DNA of 64,000 nucleotides from Malus domestica (Eukaryota; Streptophyta; Magnoliopsida; Rosales; Rosaceae): contig NC_091667.1 in NCBI RefSeq assembly GCF_042453785.1, forward strand, positions 18,256,001 through 18,320,000, read 5' to 3'. Below the pieces are notes generated by a model. The model did no database searches and was not told where the DNA came from. It saw only the letters and a program-made list of their open reading frames with translations. The position numbers and the translations under genes were made by a program. Positions within the stretch are counted from its first letter, which is position 1. The number at the start of each line of letters is the position of its first letter. Shown here piece after piece: positions 22,409-33,802 of the stretch.

Positions 22409-25400
22409 ATGGTGGCACATGTGGGACTCATATCGCTCTTTTCTCCTTGCTTTCCTTCTCCGACTCGTCTTCCTCGTCTCCCCTCCTCCAAGCACAGACC
22501 TTTTACTACCAGTAAGTATGGCATAAGCTGTCAACAAAATCAAAATCCCAGGTTTTATTTTAGCTTAATTTTATATTTACATGGCTGATTCGAGCTCTAA
22601 TGGGGTAATTATTTGAGAATTGTAGAATTACCCATTACTTATTGAACTTATTTGATGCATTTGCGAGCGAAATGAGTGTTACTTCTTTGGTTAAAGAAAA
22701 TTATGGTAATTACCCATCTTCTTTTTAAGGTTTATCGGATATTTTGGCTAAAAGATTTGGTTTTTGCACTTTATTTTCTGTGAAAGCGTTGAACTGTAGT
22801 TTTTTTTTTTTTTCCGGTTTCTTTCTTCTGGAGTTCAAAGAGAAAGTAATCACCCAGTGTGTGTGTGATAAAGAGGGGGAAGCTAACCAAATGTGGGATT
22901 CCATGGCTAGTTGTATCCGAAAAGTATCAAAAGAGGTATTAGGAGAGTCCAAGGGCTTTGCCCCACACCAAAAGGAATCTTGGTGGTGGAATGAGGAGGT
23001 ACAAGCAAAGGTGAAGGCTAAGAAGGAATGTGGTAAAGCCTTATACAAGGATAGGACCGATGAAAATGGTGAAAGGTATAGAAAAGCGAAGCAAGAGGCG
23101 AAGAAAGCTGTGAGAGAAGCTAAGTTAGCGGCTTATGACGATATGTATAAGCGACTAGATACCAAAGAAGGAGAGTTGGATATCTATAAACTAGCTAGAG
23201 CAAGGGAAAAGAAGACAAAGGACTTAAACCAAGTGAGGTGCATCAAGGATGAGGATGGAAAGGTTCTTGCTACAGAGAATGCGGTTAAAGACAGATGGAA
23301 AGGTTATTTTCATAATCTTTTCAATGAAGGACATGAAAGGAGTGCTTCTTTAGGGGAGTTGAGTAACTCAGAAGAGTGTAGAAACTACTCTTTTTATCGT
23401 AGAATCCGGAAGGAAGAAGTGGGTGTAGCTTTGAAGAAGATGAAGCATAGAAAAGCAGTAGGCCCAGACGATATACCAATCGAAGTGTGGAAAGTTTTGG
23501 GAGAGACAAGTATAACATGGCTCACTGACCTTTTCAATAGGATTTTGAAAACGAAGAAGATGCCGAATGAGTGGCGAATGAGCACTTTGGTGCCTATCTA
23601 CAAGAATAAGGGCGATGTACAAAATTGCATGAATTATAGGGGAATTAAGCTAATGAGTCATACAATGAAGCTCTGGGAGAGAGTCATTGAGCATAGATTG
23701 AGGCAAGAGACACGGGTTTCGGACAACCAATTCGGGTTCATGCCAGGGCGCTCAACCATGGAGGCAATCTATCTCTTACGAAAATTGATGGAAAGATATA
23801 GAGATGGGAAAAAGGATTTACACATGGTCTTTATAGATTTGGAAAAAGCGTATGATAGGGTCCCAAGAGACATTCTTTGGAGGATTTTAGAGAAGAAAGG
23901 AGTACGAGTAGCATATATCCAAGCTATACAGGATATGTATGAAGGAGCAAAGACTGCCGTAAGAACTCATGAAGGACAAACCGAAAGCTTTCCCATAACT
24001 GTAGGATTACATCAAGGCTCATCCTTAAGTCCTTACCTTTTTGCGTTGGTAATGGATGAGTTAACAGGACATATTCAAGGTGATATTCCTTAGTGTATGC
24101 TTTTCGCAGACGATATAGTGTTGATAGATGAAACTCAGGAAGGGGTAAATGCAAAGCTTAACCTTTGGAGAGAAGTGTTGGAATCTAAAGGTCTTCGCCT
24201 AAGCCGATCAAAGACAGAATATATGGAGTGCAAGTTCAGTGCAAATGGAGGCCAAAACGAGTTAGGGGTGAGGATCGGAGATCAAGAAATACCAAAGAGC
24301 GACCGTTTTCGTTACCTAGGATCTATCTTGCAAAAGAACGGAGAATTAGATGGAGATCTCAACCATAGAATACAAGCTGGATGGATGAAGTGGAAGAGTG
24401 CATCCGGCGTATTGTGTGACCGCCGTATGCCACTGAAGCTCAAGGGAAAATTTTATAGGACGGCAATAAGGCCGGCGATGCTGTATGGCACAGAATGTTG
24501 GGCGGTGAAGCATCAACACGTACACAAAATGGGTGTAGCGGAGATGAGGATGCTTCGTTGGATGTGTGGGCACACGAGAAAGGATAAGATTAGGAATGAG
24601 GATATCCGGGGTAAAGTAGGAGTAGCCGAAATTGAAGGAAAGATGAGAGAAAATCGGTTACGGTGGTTTGGACATGTGCAAAGAAGGCCTACTGACGCTC
24701 CGATTAGAAGATGCGACTATGGGACAGAGGTTCAGGGCCGAAGGGGCAGAGGAAGACCTAGGAAAACTTTGGAAGAGACCCTAAGAAAAGACTTAGAGTA
24801 CTTGGATCTAACGGAGGACATGACACAGGACAGAACACAATGACGTTCTAAGATTCATATAGCCGATCCCACTCAGTGACTTGGATTTTCCAAGTCTCCA
24901 ACCGAGAAGTTTTCCTCACTCGGGAAATTAAGGGAACACTACCCCAACCTATATGCTCCACTCACAAAGCTTTAACATACAAGCTTCAACAAAAGAAAAT
25001 TCAAAGAACTTAGCGAAGAAGGCTTTGGTGTATTTAACACAATACGTTGAAATGAAGGAAAGCTTATTTATTGATATCCCCGATAAGTTACAAATATGTA
25101 CATATACTTGAGTCAAAATAAACAAACAAGAGGGAGTCTTCACAAAGGTTGCTTAGGAGAAGTCTCAGCAGTCGGTAGAGCTCCAGAAAGAGAAGGCACC
25201 GGAGGGGGATCATTCGGAGCCTCAGTACTGGACAAAACCCTAGAAGGAGGAGGCATCAGAGATTGATCATTTGGAGCTTCATTACGCGGTACAGCCCCAG
25301 AAGACGAAGGCAATAAATGCCTTTGGAACAAACCCACAAATCTTTGATGATCAAGTAAAACCTGACCATCAGATTCCTTCATCTTGTCAAGCTTCCTCTT

Positions 25401-28400
25401 CATGTTTGTAGCATAGTCATGTGCGAGCCGGTGCAACTGTTTATTCTCATGCTTGAGCCCTCTAATCTCCTGTTTGAGACTCATCACTTCAGCCGCCAAT
25501 GATTCAACTTGGCGGGTTGGGCCATATTAGACACAGAACCTGCACACTAAACACTGAGAGCCAGAGAATCCTTAACAGACAACTCATCAGACCGTTTGGA
25601 AAGTAGTCTGTTATCTTTGGGAGTGAGAAGGTTCCTGGCCACTACCGCAGCGGTCATATCATTCTTCATCACGGAATCCCCAACGGTAAGAGGACCAGTA
25701 GGGGAGACGAAGGATGGGCGCCATATGTTGTCTGGAGAAGACGGGGCTGCCTCTTCAACAAGGTTCAAGTCAAAACGACGGTCGGAGGGGCCAGACATTT
25801 TCAAAGGTGTTGAAGAGAGAAGAGGTCGGACAAATCAAGATCTTAGAAGTGCAAGAATGGAGCTTCTACTGGTGGATATTCAAGTGTGCTTTGGAACTTA
25901 ATGTCAGCCCCTATAAAAATCTGCACTCGACGAAGCTTCAGAAATCGAAGAGGCGTTTGCTTTCTCAAAAGCTGGGCTGCTCAGAGACCACGAGGGTCGA
26001 TCTCAGAAATCGAAGAGGTGTTTGCTTTCTCAAAAGCTGGGCTGCTCAAAGACCACAAAGGCCGATCTCAGAAATCGAAGAGGCTTGCTTTCTCAAAAGC
26101 TGGGCTGCTCAGAGATCACGAGGGCCGATTTCAGAAATCGAAGAGGCACCTACTTTTCCAGCCTTGTCAGCACCTGTCACACGCACACTCAACTTTGCGG
26201 AAATTATGGGCATTCTGTCGAAGATTTCTGGCGAAGTAGAAAGCACATGAATCGTACTGTTCAATCACCCACTTCCCACACGCAACAGTAGCTCATGGGT
26301 ACCACAGATAACTTTGCCAAAGTTCTCTGACAAAGTTGAGACACGTGAAGCTTGCAGCTCCCACTACATCGCTCTGACCAAGAAGGGTAAAAGAATTGCA
26401 AAGAAACAACACTAACAAAATTTAGACACATAAATTTTGAAGGTCTAGCTACCATATTATTACCCACAAGGGTAAAGGAACAGTACCACTGCTGGATAAT
26501 TGGAAAGTCCCGGTGTGTCAACCTCTGTGCTTCGTGGCAAGGTAGACTAGCAAACATGTCCAACCTTTACTCACATTCGAGAAAACACTCCTAACAAGAT
26601 TGCTTGCTCCAAAATCGAAGAGGCACCGCCCTCCGAATCTCGAGAGCCAGACTCCCAACATGATTACTTTCTCAAAAATCGAAGAGAGGGTAAAGGAACA
26701 GTACCACTGCTGGATAATTGGAAAGTCCCTGTGTGTCAACCTTTGTGCTTCGTGGCAAGGTAGACTAGCAAACATGCCCAACCTTTACTCACATTCGAGA
26801 AAACACTCCCAACAAGATTGCTTGCTCCAAAATCGAAGAGGCACCGCCCTCCGAATCTCGAGAGCCAAACTCCCAACATGATTACTTTCTCAAAATCGAA
26901 GAGAGGGTAAAGGAACAGTACCACTGCTGGATAATTGGAAAGTCCCTGTGTGTCAACCTCTGTGCTTCGTGGCAAGGTAGACTAGCAAACATGCCCAACC
27001 TTTACTCACATTCGAGAAAACACTCCCAACAAGATTGCTTGCTCCAAAATCGAAGAGGCACGGCCCTCCGAATCTCGAGAGCCAGACTCCCAACATGATT
27101 ACTTTCTCAAAAATCGAAGAGACACCGCTCTCCGAATCTCGAGAGCCAGACCCCCAGCAGGATTGCTTTCTCAAAAATCGAAGAGGCATCGTTCTCCGAA
27201 TCTCGAGAGCCAGACCCCCGACAGGTCTGTAATCTTCACACGCAACATCAGCTTTCCAGATACCACAAACCACTTTTTCAAAGTGCTCTGACAGAGTTAA
27301 AACATGTGAAGCTGGCAGCTCCCACTACCGTGCTATAACCAAGCAGGGTAAAGGAATAGCATTATTACTTGATGTTAGGGAGACTCCTATATATGTCGAC
27401 TTCCATCCCTAACGGACAGGCAGACCTGCAAAAATGCTCAACCCTTTCTCTTATTTGAGAGGGCACTCCCAACAAAGCCTTTCGAAATATTCAGCTTTCT
27501 TTCCCCCCGATAATACCTCTGTAAACAAGCTATACTAGAGCAAGAATATCTCATATCATCAGGGTTAAAAGCAAGAGTATCCCATATCATGCTTTTTCCC
27601 TGTCTTTTCCTTTGGCATTGTTCTTACCTGCAAGACAAGGAGAAAGAGAGCAATCAGTCAGCACTTGGAATCAAGCTTCCAGCCAGGAACTGACTGCCTG
27701 GAACCCCTTACCTGATTACTTACCTGGCATTGCTCTCGAGTACTCATCTTCAACATCTTATGCTTCCAGGGAAGATACCGCATCTGCCTAAGGAACAGAT
27801 AGGGCAAGTGAGAAGGATACAAGGAAGCATGTGGAGACAAGCGTAACAGCACACGTGCCGATACATCCACTACTCTATCGAAAGCAAAAGTATCCCATAT
27901 CAGCAGGGTCGAACGTACTCTAGATTTGATGGACTTGTTTTGACCCTCAAATTCTTCAGTCGGCCTTATACTCTGGAGGAAACCAGAAAACCCTCCAGCC
28001 CAGTTCAAGAATAAGCCTGTGGAAAGTTACTTCTTCAAAAGCAAAAGTATCCCATATCATCTCTCCTCATTTTTCTTCTCTTTATCCTTCATGCTGCCTG
28101 CAAGATAGGGAGAATGTGAACAATCAGCCGGAGCTCTGATTGCTTACCTTGTCTGTCACCTCTTCCAGCAGATCCCCCAGCTCGGCGACTTGGGGGACTC
28201 CAACTACATGGTTTGTATCTCGCTTGACCAAGCATGAAACTACAAGTAAGCTTCAAGTGAAATTGATACATTACCTTGTGCATCTCCACCAGTTACAGAT
28301 ACCATCCCTGGATGGAGGAAGAGTACTTCCAGAGAAGATGCCACATCTACCTATGAGACAGATAAGGCAAGTCAAGACGATACCACACTCCGGTACTTAG

Positions 28401-31400
28401 AAGTTTCGTGGCTACGAGATCATTCTCCCACAATATTTCCTAATGTCATTTGTACTAAATCATTCACTTGTACTCACTAAAGGAGAGCTTGAACCTATGT
28501 ACTTGTGTAAACCCTTCACAATTAATGAGAACTCCTCTATTCCGTGGACGTAGCCAATCTGGGTGAACCACGTACATCTTGTGTTTGCTTTCCTATCTCT
28601 ATCCATTTATATACTTATCCACACTAATGACCGAGCAATCTAGCGAAGATCACAAAAAGTGACCGTTTTCGCTACCTAGGATCTATCTTGCAAGAGAACG
28701 GAGAATTAGATGGAGATCTCAACCATAGAATACAAGCTGGATGGATGAAGTGTAAGAGTGCATCCGGCGTGTTGTGTGACCGTCGTAGGCCACTGAAGCT
28801 CAAGGGAAAATTTTATAGGACGGCAATAAGGCCAGCGATGTTGTATGGCACAGAATGTTGGGCGGTGAAGCATCAACGTACACAAAATGGGTGTAGCGGA
28901 GATGAGGATGCTTCGTGGGATGTATGGGCACACGAGAAAGGATAAGATTGGGAATTAGGATATTCGAGGTAAAGTAGGAGTAGCCAAAATTGAAGGAAAT
29001 ATGAGAGAAAATCGGTTCCGGTGGTTTGGACATGTGCAAAGAAGGCCTACTGACGCTCCGGTTCGAAAATGTGACTACGGGACAGAGGTTTGGGGCCGAA
29101 GGAGTAGAGGAAGACCTAGGAAAACTTTGGAAGAGACCCTAAGAAAAGACTTGAGTACTTGGATCTAACGGAGGACATGACACAAATGAGCGCAATGACG
29201 TTCTAGGATTCATATAGCCGACCCCACTTAGTGGGAAAAGGCTTTGTTGTTGTTGTTGTTGTTGTTGTTCTTTCTTCTGGAAAGCCACTTTGAAAGAGTT
29301 TTGATTTGTATTTTCTTGGTTTTTCATTTGTGTTGTGATGAGGTCTTGCTGTTGAATACATAATTTGAACAAGAAACCGAAGGAAACTAGGTTGTTTCAA
29401 GTCAATGGCGGGTGTGTTATCGATTTTATAAGTAGTTGGTTGAGTTTGAGGCTATAGTTGATTGAAACTTTGATGAAGCTGATTCTTACTGAAATGGGCA
29501 TTTGCCAGTATGTATTAGCTGATCCTCTATTGAGTTGTGTTGAATTCACCAGTCATACTTATTTGGCAGTGGCGGCACTGAGTGATGATCCGGTTCGTGA
29601 ATGGATTCTCTCAGAAGGAAATGCAACACAGATAACAAGAATTAGTCCTGTAGGGGGCGGCTGCATCAATCGTGCTAATCGTTACGACACTGATGCTGGT
29701 TCTTTCTTTGTTAAAACAAACAGGTTTGGCTACATTCTACGTTTGATGTTTCTAATTTTGGAATTTTCAACTGCATATGCTCTTTTTAAATCCTTATCTC
29801 CATTTCAAAGTCATAAATATGTTTAGTTGAATCATTGAATCAGGAGCATTGGGCCATCGATGTTTGAGGGAGAGGCTCTTGGTTTAGGTGCCATGTATGA
29901 AACTGGGTCAATTCGTGTCCCTAAGCCATTCAAGGTGCAGAAGTTTTAAAGTTGTTAATTTATCGTGTAATAGTAAAAGTGAACATGACCTCCATGGCAA
30001 TGCTTGAAAACTTAGATAACCTGCTCTTATGTATTGCAGTTCGGGCCCCTACCTACTGGTGGGTCTTACATCATTATGGAATTTATCGAATTTGGTTCAT
30101 TTAGAGGTAATCAGGTGAGGATAGGTGAATTTTTTATGTATTTGATATAGGTGGCGATGACTTGTAATTGAATTCTAATGGTATATTTGTATTCAGTCTG
30201 TTCTAGGCAGGAAGCTTGCTGAAATGCATAAAGCTGGAAAATCTGAAAAAGGTTTTGGTTTTGAAGTTGACAACACTGTAGGCAGGTCGGCGGGCATTGT
30301 AATCATGTGCAGTCACACATGCTGATATCCGCACACACAATTCTTGAGTTCGAGGATAAACACTTTTAATAAAAATGAGGTATATGAAACCAATTTTTCC
30401 TTGCAGCACTCCACAGATAAACACTTGGTCATCAGATTGGATTCAGTTCTATGGGGAGCATAGACTGGGTTATCAGTTGCAGCTGGCATTAGACCAGTAC
30501 GGTGATAGTACCATATATGAAAAAGGTATATATAGTCTTCCTATGGTTGATTTTGTATCATGGCTGCTTTTACGTACCTTTGAGGATGATTTATTTGGAT
30601 CGATTGGCCAAGAATAAATCATGAGTTTGCACCATTTATTGTATTATTATTGAATGTGTTAGTTACTGGTTGATCGTATATAACAGGACAAAGATTGATT
30701 AAGAGTATGGGATCGCTCTTTGATAACATAGCAATAGAGCCATGTTTGTTACATGGGGACTTATGGAGCGGAAATATCAGCGCTGATAAGAATGGCGAGC
30801 CTGTTATACTTGATCCAGCATGTTACTGTAAGTTAAGTTAGTTCGGTTATCAGATTCTGTCAGGATAGAGCATCTTAAAATTGAACTGTGTTGCTTCTAA
30901 CTGTTACTGTTGAAGGCTGGCCTATACTTGTCGTTTGAAATGAAATACTATCATGGAGCATAAGATATTTTCATATAAGCATATAATTCTAACTGTTACT
31001 GTTGAAGGCTGGCCTATACTTGTCGTTTGAAATGAAATACTATCATGGAGCATAAGATATTTTCATATAAGCATAAGATATTTTCATATATCTTCGGGAA
31101 GAGACGGTGAGTTGAAAGTATGAAATCAATCCAAATCCCACCACGTGCTTTGATATACAAAATTATACAGCATGGTTTGTATATCTTATGATAGAAGTTG
31201 GCTCTGATGATTATCAACAGACAGAAACATGCAGACTCTTGTTTTGGTTTTGAGATTGAAAAACTGATGGTTGCAATATATTTTGCATTGCTGGAATCGC
31301 GGAAAATGATGTAGTATTTATTTTTTTAAATTCTAAGTACTGTCAGCTGCTTTTCGTATAGATGGACATAACGAGGCAGAATTTGGAATGTCGTGGTGTG

Positions 31401-32301
31401 CTGGCTTTGGAGGATCTTTCTACAGTTCCTATTTCGAGGTAGATCCTTTTTTCACCCTTCTCTTCTTGTGGATAAAACAGGAAACCAATTCGAAGCAATG
31501 AAGTATCATGCATATAGTTAATCTCTGTTCCGTTTCTGGTTTACGTACTCCTGCGCCTATATTCATACAAACATGTTTGAGAGTCATCGGTAGGACATAA
31601 CTTTCAAAGGAGAAGATCATAACTAGAACTTTAAGTAGGATTTGGCATTGATGAATGCACTTGGTCTGAGGTTTCAATTGAATACGTAAGTCCGACCTAG
31701 CAAACCGAAGTTGTTTCCCAATGTCTTGGTCTAAGCTTTCATTTGCCAGTTTCATTTTTTTTTTTTCATTTCTTAATTAATGAGTTATGTTGGAAGGACT
31801 ATTGCTACAATTGGGATCCCTCAACTCATCAAAACTTGTAGGTATGATCTTTTTCGTCAACTTTGTCAAAATTTTGTCAAAATGAGTTATGTTGGAATGA
31901 CCATTACTACAATTGGGTTAAAGTTGAGGGACCATTTCTCTAGTTAGATTAAAGTTGAGGGACCAATTGTAATGGATTTTTAGTTGAGGGACCATAGTTG
32001 CATGTTTTAATGAGTTGAGGGACCAATGGTAATGGTTTTTAGTTGAGGGACTATTGCTCCAATTGAGTTAAAGTTAAGGATCATTGCTACAATTTATTCG
32101 CCAGTTTAATTTTTATTTTCATTTCTTAATTAATGAGTTCCTATGTGTGTCCAGGTGATGCCAAAACAACCAGGATTTGATAAGAGGAAGGAGTTATATC
32201 TGTTGTATCATTACTTGAATCATTATAACCTCTTTGGTTCGGGTTATCGTTCATCTTCAATGTCTATAATAGACGATTATCTTCGGATGTTGAAAGCTTA
32301 G
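22409..32301 (+). CDS. Fructosamine-3-kinase-related protein (protein-ribulosamine 3-kinase, plastid)
   Basis: Nine exons: 22409-22511, 29570-29723, 29844-29934, 30040-30114, 30197-30285, 30407-30525, 30687-30827, 31362-31438 and 32155-32301. All phases agree, giving 331 residues. The protein family phosphorylates ketosamine adducts on glycated proteins so that they detach. Residues 1-34 are rich in S, P and R like a transit peptide. From residue 35 the body has [18 protein letters not shown] with the ATP-binding lysine, MEFIEFG, the catalytic HGDLWSGN motif and [19 protein letters not shown] (metal-binding aspartate). The C-terminus ends [12 protein letters not shown]...YLRMLKA. Intron 1 (7.06 kb) contains the LINE composite. 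Exon 1 was chosen from its strong GTAAGT donor and phase. A shorter protein could start at the ATG formed across the exon 1/2 junction. Confidence 0.9.
22833..24842 (+). pseudogene. RTE LINE reverse transcriptase ORF, 5' truncated, one stop
   Basis: About 670 codons are open except for one TAG at 24091-24093, immediately before the catalytic block [10 protein letters not shown]. Other reverse transcriptase landmarks are [50 protein letters not shown] and [15 protein letters not shown]. The C-terminal part contains [20 protein letters not shown] and [11 protein letters not shown], typical of this plant family. No apurinic endonuclease domain is present because the 5' end is missing. The near-intact frame implies a fairly young copy. 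Confidence 0.88.
25140..25804 (-). pseudogene. Antisense coiled-coil reading frame, second copy, split by a frameshift
   Basis: The minus-strand frame starts at 25804 ([18 protein letters not shown]) and runs to 25547, breaks in a short damaged stretch, then continues in another frame from 25499 to 25140 ([19 protein letters not shown]). The order is: acidic N-terminus, [13 protein letters not shown] block, a coiled coil of about 40 residues, and a Pro/Ser-rich C-terminus with [19 protein letters not shown] repeats. It is homologous to 14489-14794. I recognise no domain of known function. Confidence 0.65.
25925..26160 (+). repeat. About 70 bp tandem repeats
   Basis: Three to four copies of CAGAAATCGAAGAGG followed by TTGCTTTCTCAAAAGCTGGG and CTGCTCAGAGACCACGAGGG. 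They were not seen in the first Tat element, so this array is specific to this copy or lost there. Confidence 0.8.
26470..27120 (+). repeat. Triplicated 217 bp unit
   Basis: Starts of GGGTAAAGGAACAGTACCAC fall at 26470, 26688 and 26905, a period of about 217 bp. Each unit contains GTGCTTCGTGGCAAGGTAGA and the TCGAAGAGGCACC repeat. The first element has one equivalent unit (about 15233-15420), so the unit was amplified here. 27120-27230 continues with shorter TCGAAGAGG repeats. Confidence 0.85.
30895..31078 (+). repeat. 92 bp tandem duplication in kinase intron 7
   Basis: Units 30895-30986 and 30987-31078 are almost identical, starting TTCTAACTGTTACTGTTGAA and ending in TTTTCATATAAGCATA-like sequence. 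It lies within the intron between 30827 and 31362 and does not touch splice sites. Confidence 0.85.
31790..32100 (+). repeat. Dispersed repeat copy in kinase intron 8
   Basis: Short phrases such as GACCATTGCTACAATT, TTAAAGTTGAGGGACCA and ATGGATTTTTAGTTGAGGG alternate over about 310 bp. Related copies are at 21725-22160 and 34320-34720 (the last mostly in reverse complement). The class is unresolved, possibly a MITE or a minisatellite-like element. Confidence 0.55.
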
Positions 32302-32569
32302 ACATTGTGTATAACCTTTTACTTTTAGTGTTCTCTGTGGAAACAAGTCGAGTTCATCTGTATATGTCGCTGCTTGGTCTTGGTCGTTTCCTTTGTCATT
32401 ATAGTGCAAGGGTCTTGTAGCCAATGACTAAAATATCGATAATATCGGCGAAATATCGTCGATATTATCGTTTTTCAGAGAGATCGATATTTTTCCACAT
32501 ATCCCTTAATTATCATCAAAATATCGCGATATTATCGATAATATTGCGATATATTCGATATTATCGAAA

Positions 32570-33100
32570 CAGTCGTTGTGGCTCCGTCGTCGGAAAGGCA
32601 GCCAAGGCTGCGTCGTCGCAGCTGTCTAGATCTCTCTCTGCAATCTAGGCTCAGACCCAAGATCTGAGCCTCAACGACGCCAATTCTGCCGCCATTGTCG
32701 AAGTCGCGACGAAAGAGCTTGCGGAACGGATTGCAGTTGTGGATCCAAAATCCGTGGTCTGTCCCCACGACGAAGCAGGCGTGGTCTTGGTTGAAGCAGA
32801 CGTGGAACAGAGACGGAGGCGAGCGCGGCGACGGCGGGGCAAGCTTCGCGGGGGGGGGGGGGGGGGAGATGAGGAGAATAGGTGGTTGTTGTGGAGGTTG
32901 AGGTTGGGGTTTGGGGGCAATTGGAGGTCGTGGTGGTCATGGTGGTCGTCGTTGGAGTCAACGCCAAAGGTGGGGTTGTTGTCGATGGGATCGGTGAGGG
33001 AGGCGGAGGCGGAGATGAAAAAGTGCGAAGAGAGAGAGTGAGTGAGAGCAGAGATGAGAGAGTGCGAAGAATATGCGGTGGTTGTGCAAGTTGAGGATTC
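32570..33100 (+). other. GC-rich segment inside the DNA transposon, possible captured gene fragment
   Basis: A plus-strand frame from 32649 stays open past 33030 and includes [20 protein letters not shown], which does not look like low complexity. It is followed by arginine- and glycine-rich stretches over a run of 16 G at about 32851-32866. The minus strand is also open but compositionally biased. I recognise no family. A captured host fragment is an inference from base composition. Confidence 0.4.
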
Positions 33101-33519
33101 AAAAAATTGGGTAATGTGAGATAGCAGATAAGGTTGACGTTTTGGATGGTTTAAAAATTGAAAACCATGGACTCTGTGATGGTTTTAATCATGAAAACCA
33201 CCCAAGGTGGATGGGTGATGAGAAAGAGCTAGGTGAGGTGGACGGTTTATAAAGTGGAATAAATAAATAAATAAATATATATTGTGTGTGTATGTGTGTA
33301 TATATATCTTATATAAATTATAAATTATTGTTTTCGATCACAATTTTACATAATTTAAGAGCATCTTCAATATAAATTTTAAATAAAACACTCACAACCA
33401 TATAATTCTTAAATAAAAAAAAATAAAGGGTAATAAGTCACTCATGTATCTTACCATGTAATGTATAAAGTGTAAAATATTGTACTAATTCATTATATAT
33501 AAATGATTATGGTGTGTTT

Positions 33520-33802
33520 TGTAACATCTCACATCGCCTAGGGGAGTGATCCTTAAATGTATATTCTCATCCCTACCTAGCACGAGGCCTTTTAGGAGCT
33601 CACTGGCATCGGGTTTCTTAGGAACTCCGAAGTTAAGCGAGAAAGAGGCCAAAGCACTCCCATGATGGGTGATCCATTGGGAAGTTGCTCGTGAGTTCCT
33701 AAAAACAAAATCGTGAGGGAATGGTAAGTCCAAAGCGGACAATATTGTACTACGGTGGTGGAACGGGCCTGGGATGTGTTGGACCCGGGCTAGGATGTGA
33801 CA
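33520..33802 (+). mobile_element. Solo LTR of a Cassandra-type TRIM (5S-rRNA-like)
   Basis: It starts TGTAACATCTCACATCG and ends GGGCTAGGATGTGACA, 283 bp, with a perfect TGTTT duplication at 33515-33519 and 33803-33807. The centre contains AACTCCGAAGTTAAGCGAGA and GATGGGTGATCCATTGGGAAG, matching the 5S rRNA internal promoter region that defines Cassandra LTRs. A second LTR and the short internal domain are absent, so this is a solo LTR, nested in the DNA transposon. Confidence 0.93.

Larger units (their letters stand above)
24872..28656 (+). mobile_element. Internal fragment of a second Tat-family element, ending in part of its LTR
   Basis: 24872 onward aligns with 12103 onward of the first element, without the solo LTR that interrupts that copy, and then with 14337-16870. 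It ends in part of the 3' LTR (28416-28656, matching about 17172-17413). The stretch with the polypurine tract and first part of the LTR is deleted. No gag or pol is present. The left junction falls at a CCACTTAGTG-like word present in both LINE and Tat sequence. There is no target duplication of its own. Confidence 0.85.
22833..29269 (+). mobile_element. RTE-type LINE insertion in kinase intron 1, carrying a Tat-element fragment
   Basis: A target duplication CTTTCTTCTGGA lies at 22821-22832 and 29270-29281, possibly 2 bp longer. The 3' end is a (GTT)n tail at 29244-29269, characteristic of plant RTE LINEs. Inside are three parts: LINE sequence 22833-24871, a fragment of the Tat family 24872-28656, and a second LINE 3' segment 28657-29269 that repeats 24298-24871 at roughly 95-97% identity by eye. 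The LINE is 5' truncated and lacks its endonuclease region. The element is in sense with the host gene. Confidence 0.88.

Noticed and set aside
16952..28656. The LTR piece at 28416-28656 as the far end of one giant element starting at 563
   Set aside because: The AAATT duplication closes the first element at 17466, and two host genes' sequence lies between, so the piece belongs to a separate copy.
32651..33102. Minus-strand proline/threonine-rich open frames up to 143 codons
   Set aside because: Composition is driven by GGTGGT/GGAGGC simple sequence and a 16-base G run; no splice context or conserved motif is visible.
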